A DNA stretch of 53,078 bases from positions 1-53,078 of the forward strand of contig JAFYPW010000022.1 of the NCBI GenBank assembly GCA_017559985.1, read 5' to 3'. Each line of letters starts with the position of its first letter. Within the stretch, counting starts at the first letter, position 1. Shown in pieces: positions 16,598 through 24,597 of this stretch. A program made the position numbers and the translations under genes. This DNA is from Oscillospiraceae bacterium. GTDB taxonomy: Bacteria; Bacillota; Clostridia; Oscillospirales; JAAYXM01. Below the pieces are notes generated by a model. It made no database searches. It saw nothing but the letters and a program-made list of their open reading frames with translations, and was not told the DNA's origin.

Positions 16598-17071
16598 GTG
16601 GCGAACTTTAAAACCAATGTAATGCGAATACTTGAATCAAACAAGATTAACTATTCTCTTCACACATATGAAAGTGACGGCGATTTCGACGGACAGTCCG
16701 TAGCGAAAAAGATAGGCAAGGATGACTGTGAGGTGTTTAAAACACTCGTGACGGTTGCTCCTTCAAAGAGTTATTATGTTTTTGTCATTCCGGTATTGAA
16801 CGAGCTTGATTTGAAAGCCTGTGCCCGTGCAGTGGGCGAAAAGTCGGTAGAGATGATACCTGTTAAAGATATAAACAAAGTGACGGGGTATATAAGAGGC
16901 GGGTGCTCTCCGATAGGAATGAAAAAGCAGTTTACGACCGTTGTCCACTCGTCGTGTGAAGAACTTGCGACAATGGTGATGAGTGCAGGGAAGATAGGCT
17001 ATCAGGTGGAACTTGCTCCTGCTGACCTTATAAATCTTATAGGGGCAAAAACAGAAAGTATAGTGAGATAG
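16598..17071 (+). CDS. YbaK-type aminoacyl-tRNA deacylase
   Basis: A 157-residue protein of the YbaK/Cys-tRNA(Pro) deacylase family, which removes wrongly attached amino acids from tRNA. Family features are LHTYESDG...DGQSVAKKIG, VFKTLVT, FVIPVLNELDLKACARAVG and GYIRGGCSPIGMKKQF. The start is GTG 16598 with AAGGTGA upstream. Only two bases separate its stop from the azlC start codon. Confidence 0.9.
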   Translation: MANFKTNVMRILESNKINYSLHTYESDGDFDGQSVAKKIGKDDCEVFKTLVTVAPSKSYYVFVIPVLNELDLKACARAVGEKSVEMIPVKDINKVTGYIRGGCSPIGMKKQFTTVVHSSCEELATMVMSAGKIGYQVELAPADLINLIGAKTESIVR

Positions 17072-17073
17072 AA

Positions 17074-17796
17074 ATGAACGGAAAAGGAAAGTTTTTAAAG
17101 GGAATAAAAGATGGAGTGCCAATATGCCTCGGCTATCTTTCGGTAGCTTTTGCTTTTGGTATTTTTTCTGTTGAGAGCGGGCTTGGGATATTGCAGACAC
17201 TCCTTGTTTCAATGACGAATGTCACGTCGGCAGGTCAGCTTGCGGCAGTTCCGATTATGGTTTCGGGCGGAACGCTTATCGAACTTGCGGTGGCACAGCT
17301 TGTTATAAATCTGCGTTATGCGCTTATGTCGGTTTCTCTTTCGCAGAAGCTGGGGAAGAGCGTTCGCCTGTTGGATAGATTTATAATCTCCTTTGTCAAT
17401 ACAGATGAGGTTTTTGCTGTTGCTTCCGGACAGGATGGATTGCTTCAAAGGAACTATCTCTACGGCCTTATTCTGACACCGTATATAGGGTGGAGTGCAG
17501 GAACGTTGCTTGGTGCAGTGGCCGGGAACGTATTGCCGGTGGCGGTAATATCTGCCCTCGGTATAGCGATTTACGGAATGTTTGTTGCTATCGTGATTCC
17601 GCCGGTGAAAAAGAACTTAAAAACAGCATATTGTGTTTTGCTTGCGATTGTTTTAAGCTGTGCGTTTAAGTATGTCCCGTTTCTCAACAATATTCCGGGA
17701 GGCTTTGCAATTATAATCTGCGCTGCTGTTGCAAGCGGTGTATTTGCTGTGTTTGCTCCGATTGAAATAGAGGAGGTTTCGTGTGATGAGTTATAA
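17074..17796 (+). CDS. azlC: AzlC-family branched-chain amino-acid exporter, large subunit
   Basis: A 240-residue membrane protein, the large subunit of the AzlCD exporter for branched-chain amino acids and analogues. GIKDGVPICLGYLSVAFAFGI and LAVAQLVINLRYALMSVSLSQKL are typical, as is the TDEVFAVA block. It overlaps azlD by 14 bases, so the two are coupled. The ribosome site is weak, consistent with translation coupled to the YbaK-type gene just upstream. Confidence 0.9.
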   Translation: MNGKGKFLKGIKDGVPICLGYLSVAFAFGIFSVESGLGILQTLLVSMTNVTSAGQLAAVPIMVSGGTLIELAVAQLVINLRYALMSVSLSQKLGKSVRLLDRFIISFVNTDEVFAVASGQDGLLQRNYLYGLILTPYIGWSAGTLLGAVAGNVLPVAVISALGIAIYGMFVAIVIPPVKKNLKTAYCVLLAIVLSCAFKYVPFLNNIPGGFAIIICAAVASGVFAVFAPIEIEEVSCDEL

Positions 17797-18103
17797 AACT
17801 TTCTTTATTTACCTTTTGATTATGGCGGGCATTACATATCTGATACGGATGGTGCCGCTTGTTCTTATAAAAAAGAGAATAAAAAACAGGTTTCTTCTCT
17901 CATTTCTGCACTATATACCATATACTGTTCTCAGTGTTATGACGATTCCTGCGATTTTTTATTCGACTTCAAGCATTGTTTCTGCTGTTTTTGGCTTTGT
18001 TGCAGCAATCTTTCTTGCTTACAAAGAAAAAAGTCTTTTGAAGTTGGCGGCAATATCGTGCGTTGTTGTTTTTGTTGTTGAGTTTGTACTCTCAAACATA
18101 TAA
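17783..18103 (+). CDS. azlD: AzlD-family exporter small subunit
   Basis: A 106-residue protein with four membrane segments, the small partner of AzlC. GITYLIRMVPLVLIKKRIKNRF and the FLHYIPYTVLSVMTIPAIFY block match the AzlD family. The start lies inside the end of azlC with GAGG upstream. The stop overlaps the A-run of a bidirectional terminator. Confidence 0.9.
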   Translation: MMSYKTFFIYLLIMAGITYLIRMVPLVLIKKRIKNRFLLSFLHYIPYTVLSVMTIPAIFYSTSSIVSAVFGFVAAIFLAYKEKSLLKLAAISCVVVFVVEFVLSNI

Positions 18104-18137
18104 AAAGATGTCAAGGTTTTAACCTTGACATCTTTTT
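18102..18137 (+). terminator. Bidirectional terminator between azlD and an AraC gene
   Basis: AAAAAGATGTCAAGGTT pairs perfectly with AACCTTGACATCTTTTT around TT, giving A- and T-runs for both strands. Confidence 0.9.
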
Positions 18138-18138
18138 G

Positions 18139-18939
18139 TTATGAGTTTTTTCGTCGTATAAAGCTTGATGGAGTTTCGTTCAATTTTTTCTTGAAAACTT
18201 TTGAAAAATAGAGTGGGTCATTATATCCGCACTTTGCAGCTATTTCGGAAATAGAGGTGGTGTTACTTTCAATGAGCTTGGTAGCATAATCTATACGCAA
18301 ATTGTTCAGATGATCTGTGAATTTTGTGCCTGTTTTTTTCAGAAAAAGGACAGAGAAATATTTTTCGCTGTAAAAGAATATGTCAGCAACTTTTTTAAGG
18401 CACAGGCTGGGGTCGGTGAAGTTGTTATCAATGTATTCCAGTATGTCGTCAAAGGTGTTCGTGTCAGAAGCAGGATCTCTTTTTTCGGAGTTGTCAATAA
18501 AAGAGAGGGAATACATAAGAACGCTTTCTGTGAGGGTGATTGCATTTGTACGGGTTATTCTTCTTATCGATTTCATCCAGAAATCGTGCAGATGCTCAAA
18601 GTCATAATAGATGAAGTTTTTTTCATTTATGTTCAGGTTTTCAAGCAACGTGGAAGCACCTGTTCCGTTGAAGCTGATGTAGAAATAAGAAAAATTGTCA
18701 GCTTCTTTAATTTCGTGCGCCTTGAACGGGAATGTGAAAAACATAGTGCCCGGAGTAAGCGGGTAATCATTTTTACCGATTGTAAGAATGGCGCTTCCTT
18801 TGAAAACGAGATAAGCGTAAAAATCGGGAAGCAGAAACGGCTGACGGAGCTTTTTTACATTTGTTTCATAAACGAAATGAAAATACTGTATGTTTCCGTG
18901 GCGTTTGTTCGGTGGGATAAAATTACAAATATCTTCCAT
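18139..18939 (-). CDS. AraC-family regulator (cupin plus two HTH)
   Basis: A 266-residue regulator. Residues 30-120 form an AraC-type cupin (LLPDFYAYLVFKGSAILTIG, PLTPGTMFFTFPFKAHEI). Residues 165-262 carry two helix-turn-helix motifs, the second being SISEIAAKCGYNDPLYFSKVFKK followed by PSSF. The start ATG 18939 has an excellent AGGAGGTG ribosome site. It is divergent from a Gfo/Idh gene, sharing 160 bases, and probably controls it in response to a sugar-like ligand; that is inferred from layout. Confidence 0.9.
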   Translation of the reverse strand: MEDICNFIPPNKRHGNIQYFHFVYETNVKKLRQPFLLPDFYAYLVFKGSAILTIGKNDYPLTPGTMFFTFPFKAHEIKEADNFSYFYISFNGTGASTLLENLNINEKNFIYYDFEHLHDFWMKSIRRITRTNAITLTESVLMYSLSFIDNSEKRDPASDTNTFDDILEYIDNNFTDPSLCLKKVADIFFYSEKYFSVLFLKKTGTKFTDHLNNLRIDYATKLIESNTTSISEIAAKCGYNDPLYFSKVFKKKLNETPSSFIRRKNS

Positions 18940-18961
18940 CTCGGACACCTCCTTTTTTGAG

Positions 18962-18990
18962 AGTATACCATAGAGTTTTTGACAATTCAA
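18962..18990 (-). promoter_or_regulatory. Predicted SigA promoter of the AraC gene at 18139
   Basis: On the minus strand TTGAAT (18990-18985) and TATACT (18967-18962) are 17 bases apart. Confidence 0.6.
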
Positions 18991-19032
18991 GACAATAGGG
19001 ATTTTTTGCTATTGAATGTGGGAATTTTCCAT

Positions 19033-19060
19033 TTGATTGGTTTGGCGGGTGTGCTATAAT
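19033..19060 (+). promoter_or_regulatory. Predicted SigA promoter of the Gfo/Idh gene
   Basis: TTGATT (19033-19038), 16 bases, TATAAT (19055-19060). It faces away from the AraC promoter, 43 bases apart. Confidence 0.65.
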
Positions 19061-19099
19061 TACAACAACATTAAGTCTTTTGCTAAGGAAGTGCGAGGT

Positions 19100-20227
19100 A
19101 TGGAAAAAATACGCGTTGGTGTCGTGGGTCTTGGGCACAGAGGAAGAGAGCTTGCGAAGCTTTCGGCTCAGTTTGACCACGTTGAAATCACAGCAGTATG
19201 TGACATAAAAGAAGAAAACTGGACTAAAACACAGTGGCTTTCATCTGCGCCTCTTTGTGAAATGTTCCCGAAAACAACTTTCTATAAAGAATACGACAGA
19301 ATGCTTGATGAGGCAGGTCTTGATGTTGTAATTGTAGAAACAGGGGCTGATATTCACGCCGAGTTCTGCATTAAAGCGTTGGAGAAAAACATAAATGTTC
19401 TTTCGGATATTCCGAATGTTGCAAGCTTAAAAGAAGCAGAGATGCTTTGGGAAGCAGCAAAGAAGTCATCTGCGATGATTGCGACGGGGGCAAACCCGAA
19501 CGAGCAGAAGTTCACGGTTCTTCTTAAAGACTTTTATGAAAAGGGTCTCCTTGGCAAGCCGTATTGTATGGAGGCAGAGTATATTCACTGGTGGGTGCCC
19601 GGTGATGAGGAGAGTATTCATCTCAACGAAAACGGTGACTGGCGTAAGCTTCTTATTCCGATCAGATATTGCACACATTCTTTGGGTCCGCTTCTTACGA
19701 TTCTTGAAGAAGAGCTCAGATATGTTTCCTGCTTCGGCACGGGTCAGCATTCTCCGGAGGATACATTCAGAGTGGCAGATGATATGATGTGCGCTCAGTT
19801 CCGGACAGAGTCGGGCGTTGTCATCCGCCTTATGCGCAATGGCCGTTGCCGTGCAAAAATAGGAAATCACAGCTACCGCGTATTTGGCACAGAGGGATAT
19901 ATGGAAAGGTGCGATTATCCCGAAAAGCCTGTAATCAGATATAATTCAACAAGAGAGCTTGATACAAGCCTTAAAGAAATAAGCGGTGAGTATATGCCGC
20001 CGGCATATGCAAACAATGAAAAAGCCACAGGACATGGCGGAATGGACTATGCTATGCTTGACCACTTCTATGACGCCATTCTCAACGGAAAGCCGGCCCC
20101 GATAAGCCTCAAAGAGGGAATAGCTATGACTATTCCGGGAATTTATGCAGAAGAATCTGCAAAGCGCGGCGGAGAGGTTATTCGCATGCGTTATCCGTGG
20201 GACGAGGACTGGACAACTCAAATTTAG
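19100..20227 (+). CDS. Gfo/Idh/MocA-family protein with altered catalytic motif
   Basis: A 375-residue protein with an N-terminal Rossmann fold (VGVVGLGHRG, Gly10-Gly15) and the C-terminal alpha/beta domain of the family. The usual EKP motif, whose Lys acts in hydride transfer, is replaced by D103-I104-P105. This places it in a subgroup that probably does not act as a classical sugar dehydrogenase; it may be an NAD-dependent hydrolase or other type. Start ATG 19100 follows AAGGAAG; the frame stays open further upstream across the promoter. Divergent from an AraC regulator and followed by a strong hairpin. Confidence 0.82.
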   Translation: MEKIRVGVVGLGHRGRELAKLSAQFDHVEITAVCDIKEENWTKTQWLSSAPLCEMFPKTTFYKEYDRMLDEAGLDVVIVETGADIHAEFCIKALEKNINVLSDIPNVASLKEAEMLWEAAKKSSAMIATGANPNEQKFTVLLKDFYEKGLLGKPYCMEAEYIHWWVPGDEESIHLNENGDWRKLLIPIRYCTHSLGPLLTILEEELRYVSCFGTGQHSPEDTFRVADDMMCAQFRTESGVVIRLMRNGRCRAKIGNHSYRVFGTEGYMERCDYPEKPVIRYNSTRELDTSLKEISGEYMPPAYANNEKATGHGGMDYAMLDHFYDAILNGKPAPISLKEGIAMTIPGIYAEESAKRGGEVIRMRYPWDEDWTTQI

Positions 20228-20259
20228 ATTCCTTCCATAACAACTTTTCTTTTCTTTCT

Positions 20260-20306
20260 CACAGCGCAAGAAGCACTGTTTTGGTGTTTCTTGCGCTGTG
20301 AAAATT
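20260..20306 (+). terminator. Terminator-like hairpin after the Gfo/Idh gene
   Basis: CACAGCGCAAGAA pairs perfectly with TTCTTGCGCTGTG, with a further CAC/GTG inside. The tail is AAAATTTTT, a weak T-run. Confidence 0.7.
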
Positions 20307-20365
20307 TTTGTCGACAAATCGGATGAACTGTGTTAAATTATATTTGAGAGAGGGAAGGAGGGAAA

Positions 20366-21277
20366 ATGATGGATAAAACAAAAGATGTTTGTGTGTTGCG
20401 AAAAGAGGATTTTTTCAGACCAAACGAGAATATGCACATACAAAAATCGGATGATTTTCCTGATTATATAGGAATTCCTCATAAGCATGAATATATAGAG
20501 GTTGTGTATGTTGTTTCCGGTCGCGCTGTTCACGAGATAGACGGAAAAAAGTATAACGTAAAGCGCGGCGACCTCTTCATTGTAAATATGAACACGACAC
20601 ACGTTTTTTATTCGGAAAAAAGTGAGACTGACCCATTTGTTGCATATGACCTTATGTTTACGCCTGAATTTTTTGATTCTTCAATGAGCGGATACCATTC
20701 GCTCGAGGTTTTGAATAATTCATTTATGTTCCATTCTCTTTTCAGCGAGCGGAAAGAGCTTCCGCCTTATTTCAGTGTTTCGGGAAGCGAATATACAATG
20801 TTCGGAGAGCTCTTCAACAAGATATATTTAGAGCATAAGGGCTGCCAGAAAGGCTATCGTGAGATTATCCGTGCATACCTCGTTCAACTGATAATAACAA
20901 TTTTCCGCCTTGACGAGGATAAAATCAAAAATGTCGGGAATATGCGAAACAAGCAGATAGTAAGCTTTATAATCGACTATATAAACGAAAACTATGATAC
21001 ACAGCTTTCCGTAAATAAGATGGCACAGATGGTTTATTTAAATCCCGACTACCTCGGAAGGATTTTCAAAAGTATGACAGGAATGTCAATAAGTCTGATG
21101 ATTCAGAAGGTGAGAGTTGCGGAGGTTTGCAAGCTTCTGACAACAACAAAGAAAAGCGTTTCTGAAATAGCTGTGGCCTGCGGTTTTGATGATATGAAGT
21201 TTTTCTATACAGTCTTTAAAAAGCATATGGGTGTTCTTCCTGGGTATTACAGAAAAAACACCCGAGAAGACAAGTAG
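20366..21277 (+). CDS. AraC-family regulator
   Basis: A 303-residue regulator. The N-terminal cupin (residues 35-100) has GIPHKHEYIEVVYVVSGRAVHEI and a RGDLFIVN strand. The C-terminal DNA-binding part (200-295) has two HTH motifs: LSVNKMAQMVYLNPDYLGRIFK and SVSEIAVACGFDDMKFFYTVFKK. GGAGG lies 6 bases before ATG 20366; a second ATG follows at once. It precedes the M24-fold and PIG-L genes on the same strand and probably controls them. Confidence 0.9.
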   Translation: MMDKTKDVCVLRKEDFFRPNENMHIQKSDDFPDYIGIPHKHEYIEVVYVVSGRAVHEIDGKKYNVKRGDLFIVNMNTTHVFYSEKSETDPFVAYDLMFTPEFFDSSMSGYHSLEVLNNSFMFHSLFSERKELPPYFSVSGSEYTMFGELFNKIYLEHKGCQKGYREIIRAYLVQLIITIFRLDEDKIKNVGNMRNKQIVSFIIDYINENYDTQLSVNKMAQMVYLNPDYLGRIFKSMTGMSISLMIQKVRVAEVCKLLTTTKKSVSEIAVACGFDDMKFFYTVFKKHMGVLPGYYRKNTREDK

Positions 21278-21321
21278 GGTCGGAATATACCACTGTTAGT
21301 AGGAATTCTCTATTGTTTTTT

Positions 21322-21350
21322 TTGTGAATTATTATTAAAATTTATATAAT
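21322..21350 (+). promoter_or_regulatory. Predicted SigA promoter of the M24-PIG-L operon
   Basis: TTGTGA (21322-21327), 17 bases, TATAAT (21345-21350), 24 bases before ATG. Confidence 0.6.
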
Positions 21351-21373
21351 TACATAATGTCAGGAGGAAAACC

Positions 21374-22723
21374 ATGTTTAACGTAAAAGAATGGAGTAAA
21401 CAGGCAAATATTATTGCAGACGTTCTTTCAAAAGCACCGAACTTTGATAAGACTCTGCGTGTAAGCAAAGAAGAGTTCCAGAACCGCAGCAAAAAGGTTT
21501 ATGAAGAACTCAAAAAAGCAGGATTTGACGGCGGATTGGTATATTCCGACGAGCATTACCACGGCGACGTCCCGTATCTTGGCGGAAACACAAACATTTC
21601 TGTTGAGCCGGTTGCAGGTATCGTCGGAAAGAACGGCTTTTCAATTCTTGCGGGTCTTGAAGGCTGCTACGTTGCAGAACAGCTCTCAAAGCGCAGCGGT
21701 TGCAAAGTCGGCAGAGTTGAAATGTTAAAGCTTGCTGATGAGGAATATCCGGTTGAGGTAGACAGAATTGAAGATGTTGTAGAAGACATTTGCGGCGGAA
21801 AACCGCAGAAGCTTGCGCTTCTCACTCCTCGCTCAGTTTTCCCTGTAAGCCTTTTCGAGTGGTTTGAAGGCTATGTTGGAAAGGGCAACCTTCTCGACGG
21901 TCAGGAAATCTACTACAAGATTAAATACGAAAAGTCCGATATGGAAATGAAGCTCACCCGTCAGGCTGCAAAGATTGCAGACTATATGATAGAAGGTATG
22001 CTTTCTGTTATGAAGCCGGGTATGCTTGAGACACAGGTTGCAGAGTGGGGCTACACCATCGCATCTGAGCTCGGCGTTGAAGAGCTTGGTTTTGACGTTA
22101 TGGTAACGGCTGGCGAAGCAAACCGCTCAATTGTCGGTAAGGCACTTAACCGTCCGATTCAGGAGGGCGACTTTGTTCACCTTGGCGTAGGTCCGTGTGT
22201 CGACGGTCTTACAGCTTGTGAGAGATGCTCTGTTGTCTGCACAGAAAAGGGCGGCAAGCTCACGGAAAGCCAGGAATACTGGATGAAGTTTGTTGAGGAT
22301 GCATACCAGGTAGGTCTTGATGCTTACAGACACGTTTCTGAGCATAACCTTCCGGCAAAGCTTCAGGAACAGGCGTTGGTAGACTATTTTGAATCACGTC
22401 GCGAAGAGGTTTCAAAGCGTCTTGGAAAACCGATTGACCTTGCTATGCTCAAACCGTATACAGGAACACATAACGCAGGATATACAGAATGCCAGGAGTT
22501 CTATGGTGCAATCACTCTCAACTCCGAAGAGCCGCTCGGCAACCAGATCGTAACTATGCTCGACGTTGCAGCACGCGGTATCGGCAGCACATGGGATGAA
22601 GTTATCATTCCTGAGTTTGACTATATCCTCGTAGAAAAAACATTGGGTAAGTTCGGCAACAAGGTAGAAGTATTCAACGATCTTCCGATCAGAGTACAGC
22701 ATCTTGTTGGTGCAGGATATTAA
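21374..22723 (+). CDS. M24-fold (creatinase/prolidase-like) protein lacking metal ligands
   Basis: A 449-residue protein with a creatinase N-terminal domain (1-180) and a pita-bread M24 domain (185-430; SDMEMKLTRQAAKIAD, MKPGMLETQVAEWGYTIASELG). The first metal-binding Asp of true M24 peptidases aligns with Gly271 in GDFVHLGVG, and the second with Cys282 in GLTACERC; the Glu of the TIEPG motif is Asp in TMLDVA. His in YTGTHNAGY is kept. It is therefore unlikely to be an ordinary metallo-aminopeptidase; a metal-free amidinohydrolase-like activity (as in creatinase) is one option. GGAGG precedes the ATG. A PIG-L deacetylase follows 11 bases later. High expression is suggested by its codon choice. 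Confidence 0.8.
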   Translation: MFNVKEWSKQANIIADVLSKAPNFDKTLRVSKEEFQNRSKKVYEELKKAGFDGGLVYSDEHYHGDVPYLGGNTNISVEPVAGIVGKNGFSILAGLEGCYVAEQLSKRSGCKVGRVEMLKLADEEYPVEVDRIEDVVEDICGGKPQKLALLTPRSVFPVSLFEWFEGYVGKGNLLDGQEIYYKIKYEKSDMEMKLTRQAAKIADYMIEGMLSVMKPGMLETQVAEWGYTIASELGVEELGFDVMVTAGEANRSIVGKALNRPIQEGDFVHLGVGPCVDGLTACERCSVVCTEKGGKLTESQEYWMKFVEDAYQVGLDAYRHVSEHNLPAKLQEQALVDYFESRREEVSKRLGKPIDLAMLKPYTGTHNAGYTECQEFYGAITLNSEEPLGNQIVTMLDVAARGIGSTWDEVIIPEFDYILVEKTLGKFGNKVEVFNDLPIRVQHLVGAGY

Positions 22724-22734
22724 GGTATTGAAAT

Positions 22735-23583
22735 ATGAAATTCAATTATTTTAATGTTGATAAGAGGCTTGTAAACGAGGATATAAATACACTTTTCCCG
22801 GATTTCGGGAAGGAAGAAGTCCTTGCTGTTATGAGTCCGCATGATGACGATGCAATAATCGGTGCGGGATATGCAATGCTCGCTGCAAAAGAGGCAGGAG
22901 CAGATGTGTATGTTGTGATCTATTGCCGCGGTGATGCAGGATACAGCACCGTCGAGGAAAAAGACACAATTGAGAAAGTCAGGGTTGAGGAAACATATGC
23001 CTGCTATGAGCGTATGGGAATTGACCGTGACCATATCATCCGCTTGAATTTTGCTGATTTTTCTGCTATCGGTTATTATGGTTGGGCTCTTCCGGACGGA
23101 ACACCGGGCGAAATGCAGAAAATGCTCAGGTTTTTGAGAGACAAGAAGGTTACGCGCGTAATGATTCCGAACCATTATCATGAGCACATTGACCATCTTG
23201 CTGCACATATTATGTCAAGCTATGATGCACCGCAGGCAGGGGACTGTGCGCTTGTCGATCATGGCACACCCCATGCAGTGAAATCAACTCTTGAATACTC
23301 TGTCTGGGCAGATCTTGACCCGGAGGATGCTTTGGTAAATTCCCGCCCGTCAAATATCCGCGCAAACAGAATCCTTTCGGTTAGCTCTGATGTTGAGGGA
23401 AAAATTGCAGATGCAATTTCCGCATATGCTTCACAGCAGGAAATTATCAAAGGTCTTATAGATTCAAGAAAAGAGAGAATGACCGCAAACGGCAACTTCA
23501 TTGAAATTTATATTTCCTTTGATTGCAGACCGAAGCTTGATTTCTCTCCCTACATTGAATGGGTTGAGGAAATGACTCGCTAA
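22735..23583 (+). CDS. PIG-L (LmbE-like) deacetylase
   Basis: A 282-residue zinc-dependent N-deacetylase of the PIG-L family, which removes acetyl groups from N-acetylglucosamine-type or related amides. The metal motif is SPHDDDAI (His36-Asp39) and the second part is HEHIDHLAAH in the middle of the protein. There is no signal peptide. It lies 11 bases after the M24-fold gene and shares its operon; the two may work in sequence on one small amide-containing compound. A strong terminator follows. Confidence 0.88.
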   Translation: MKFNYFNVDKRLVNEDINTLFPDFGKEEVLAVMSPHDDDAIIGAGYAMLAAKEAGADVYVVIYCRGDAGYSTVEEKDTIEKVRVEETYACYERMGIDRDHIIRLNFADFSAIGYYGWALPDGTPGEMQKMLRFLRDKKVTRVMIPNHYHEHIDHLAAHIMSSYDAPQAGDCALVDHGTPHAVKSTLEYSVWADLDPEDALVNSRPSNIRANRILSVSSDVEGKIADAISAYASQQEIIKGLIDSRKERMTANGNFIEIYISFDCRPKLDFSPYIEWVEEMTR

Positions 23584-23592
23584 GTAAATAAG

Positions 23593-23625
23593 AAACGGCA
23601 GTTGTATCGTGCAACTGCCGTTTTT
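23593..23625 (+). terminator. Intrinsic terminator of the M24-PIG-L operon
   Basis: AAACGGCAGTTG pairs with CAACTGCCGTTT around a short loop, followed by T5. Confidence 0.88.
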
Positions 23626-23628
23626 GTG

Positions 23629-23657
23629 TTGATATTGTGGAGGGTCAGTGCTATAAT
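23629..23657 (+). promoter_or_regulatory. Predicted SigA promoter of the EamA gene at 23697
   Basis: TTGATA (23629-23634), 17 bases, TATAAT (23652-23657). Confidence 0.7.
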
Positions 23658-23696
23658 ATAGTTTGTTATTGCAATAGATATAAAGGTGATTTTAAA

Positions 23697-24566
23697 ATGA
23701 AGAAAAGCTCACTTATATACATAATCCTTGCAGGAATGCTTTGGGGAACATCGGGGCTTTATGTCCACTTCCTTACGCCTTATGGGTTGACATCAATCCA
23801 GATGACGACTGTTCGTGGTGTTGTTTCAGCATTCTTTATCGTCTTATATGCACTGTTATTTAACAGAAAGCTGTTCAAGATTAATTTAAAAGACGGAATT
23901 TTCTGCTTTTTCAGAGGTCTTGCTATGTACCTTGCGGCCGCTTTTTATTATCTGGCGATGCAGAAAACATCTGTTTCCACGGCTGTTGTGCTTATGTATA
24001 TTGCCCCGATTTTTGTTATGGCATTTTCTGTGGCATTTTTGGGTGAAAAGCTTACCGTTATAAAAGGAATATCCGTAATTGCGGTTGTTGTCGGCTGCGG
24101 CTTTGTTTCGGGCATAATCGGCGGTCTCAAATTTAGTGTTTCGGGAATTCTTCTTGGAATCCTTGCCGGTTTGTTATACGGCTCATACAGCATTATCACT
24201 AAAATACAAATGAAAAAGAACATAAATCCAATGACGGCAAGTATGTACGGCTTTGTGTTTATGGCAGTTATATCGTGCTTTGTTGCTCAGCCTGTTGCGA
24301 TTGCCAATATAGGCGTTGCAAACCCTGTTTCAATACTTCTTATGCTCGGTTGCGGTCTTTGTACCTGTGTTTTGCCTTATACATTATATACAATTTCGCT
24401 TAAAGACCTGCCAGCGGGAACGGCAAGTTCACTTGCGATTATTGAGCCTCTTGCTGCAACGATTTACAGTATCGCATTTCTGGGTGAAAGACCTGATATG
24501 TTCTCGTATCTTGGAATAGCTATGATACTTGGCGCGGTTCTTTCGTTAAGCAAGAGTAAAGAATAA
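23697..24566 (+). CDS. EamA/DMT-family transporter
   Basis: A 289-residue membrane protein with ten predicted segments and two EamA repeats. It has the RarD/YdcZ-like opening LAGMLWGTSGLYVHFL and TTVRGVVSAFFIVLYA, and the second repeat ends with SLAIIEPLAATIYSIAFLGERP. Start ATG 23697 with AAGGTGA follows its own promoter; the upstream extension of the frame is not used. It may export a product of the neighbouring PIG-L/M24 pathway or an amino acid; neither is shown by sequence. Confidence 0.87.
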   Translation: MKKSSLIYIILAGMLWGTSGLYVHFLTPYGLTSIQMTTVRGVVSAFFIVLYALLFNRKLFKINLKDGIFCFFRGLAMYLAAAFYYLAMQKTSVSTAVVLMYIAPIFVMAFSVAFLGEKLTVIKGISVIAVVVGCGFVSGIIGGLKFSVSGILLGILAGLLYGSYSIITKIQMKKNINPMTASMYGFVFMAVISCFVAQPVAIANIGVANPVSILLMLGCGLCTCVLPYTLYTISLKDLPAGTASSLAIIEPLAATIYSIAFLGERPDMFSYLGIAMILGAVLSLSKSKE

Positions 24567-24597
24567 GTACTTTACATATATTGCGAGGTTGTGTCTG

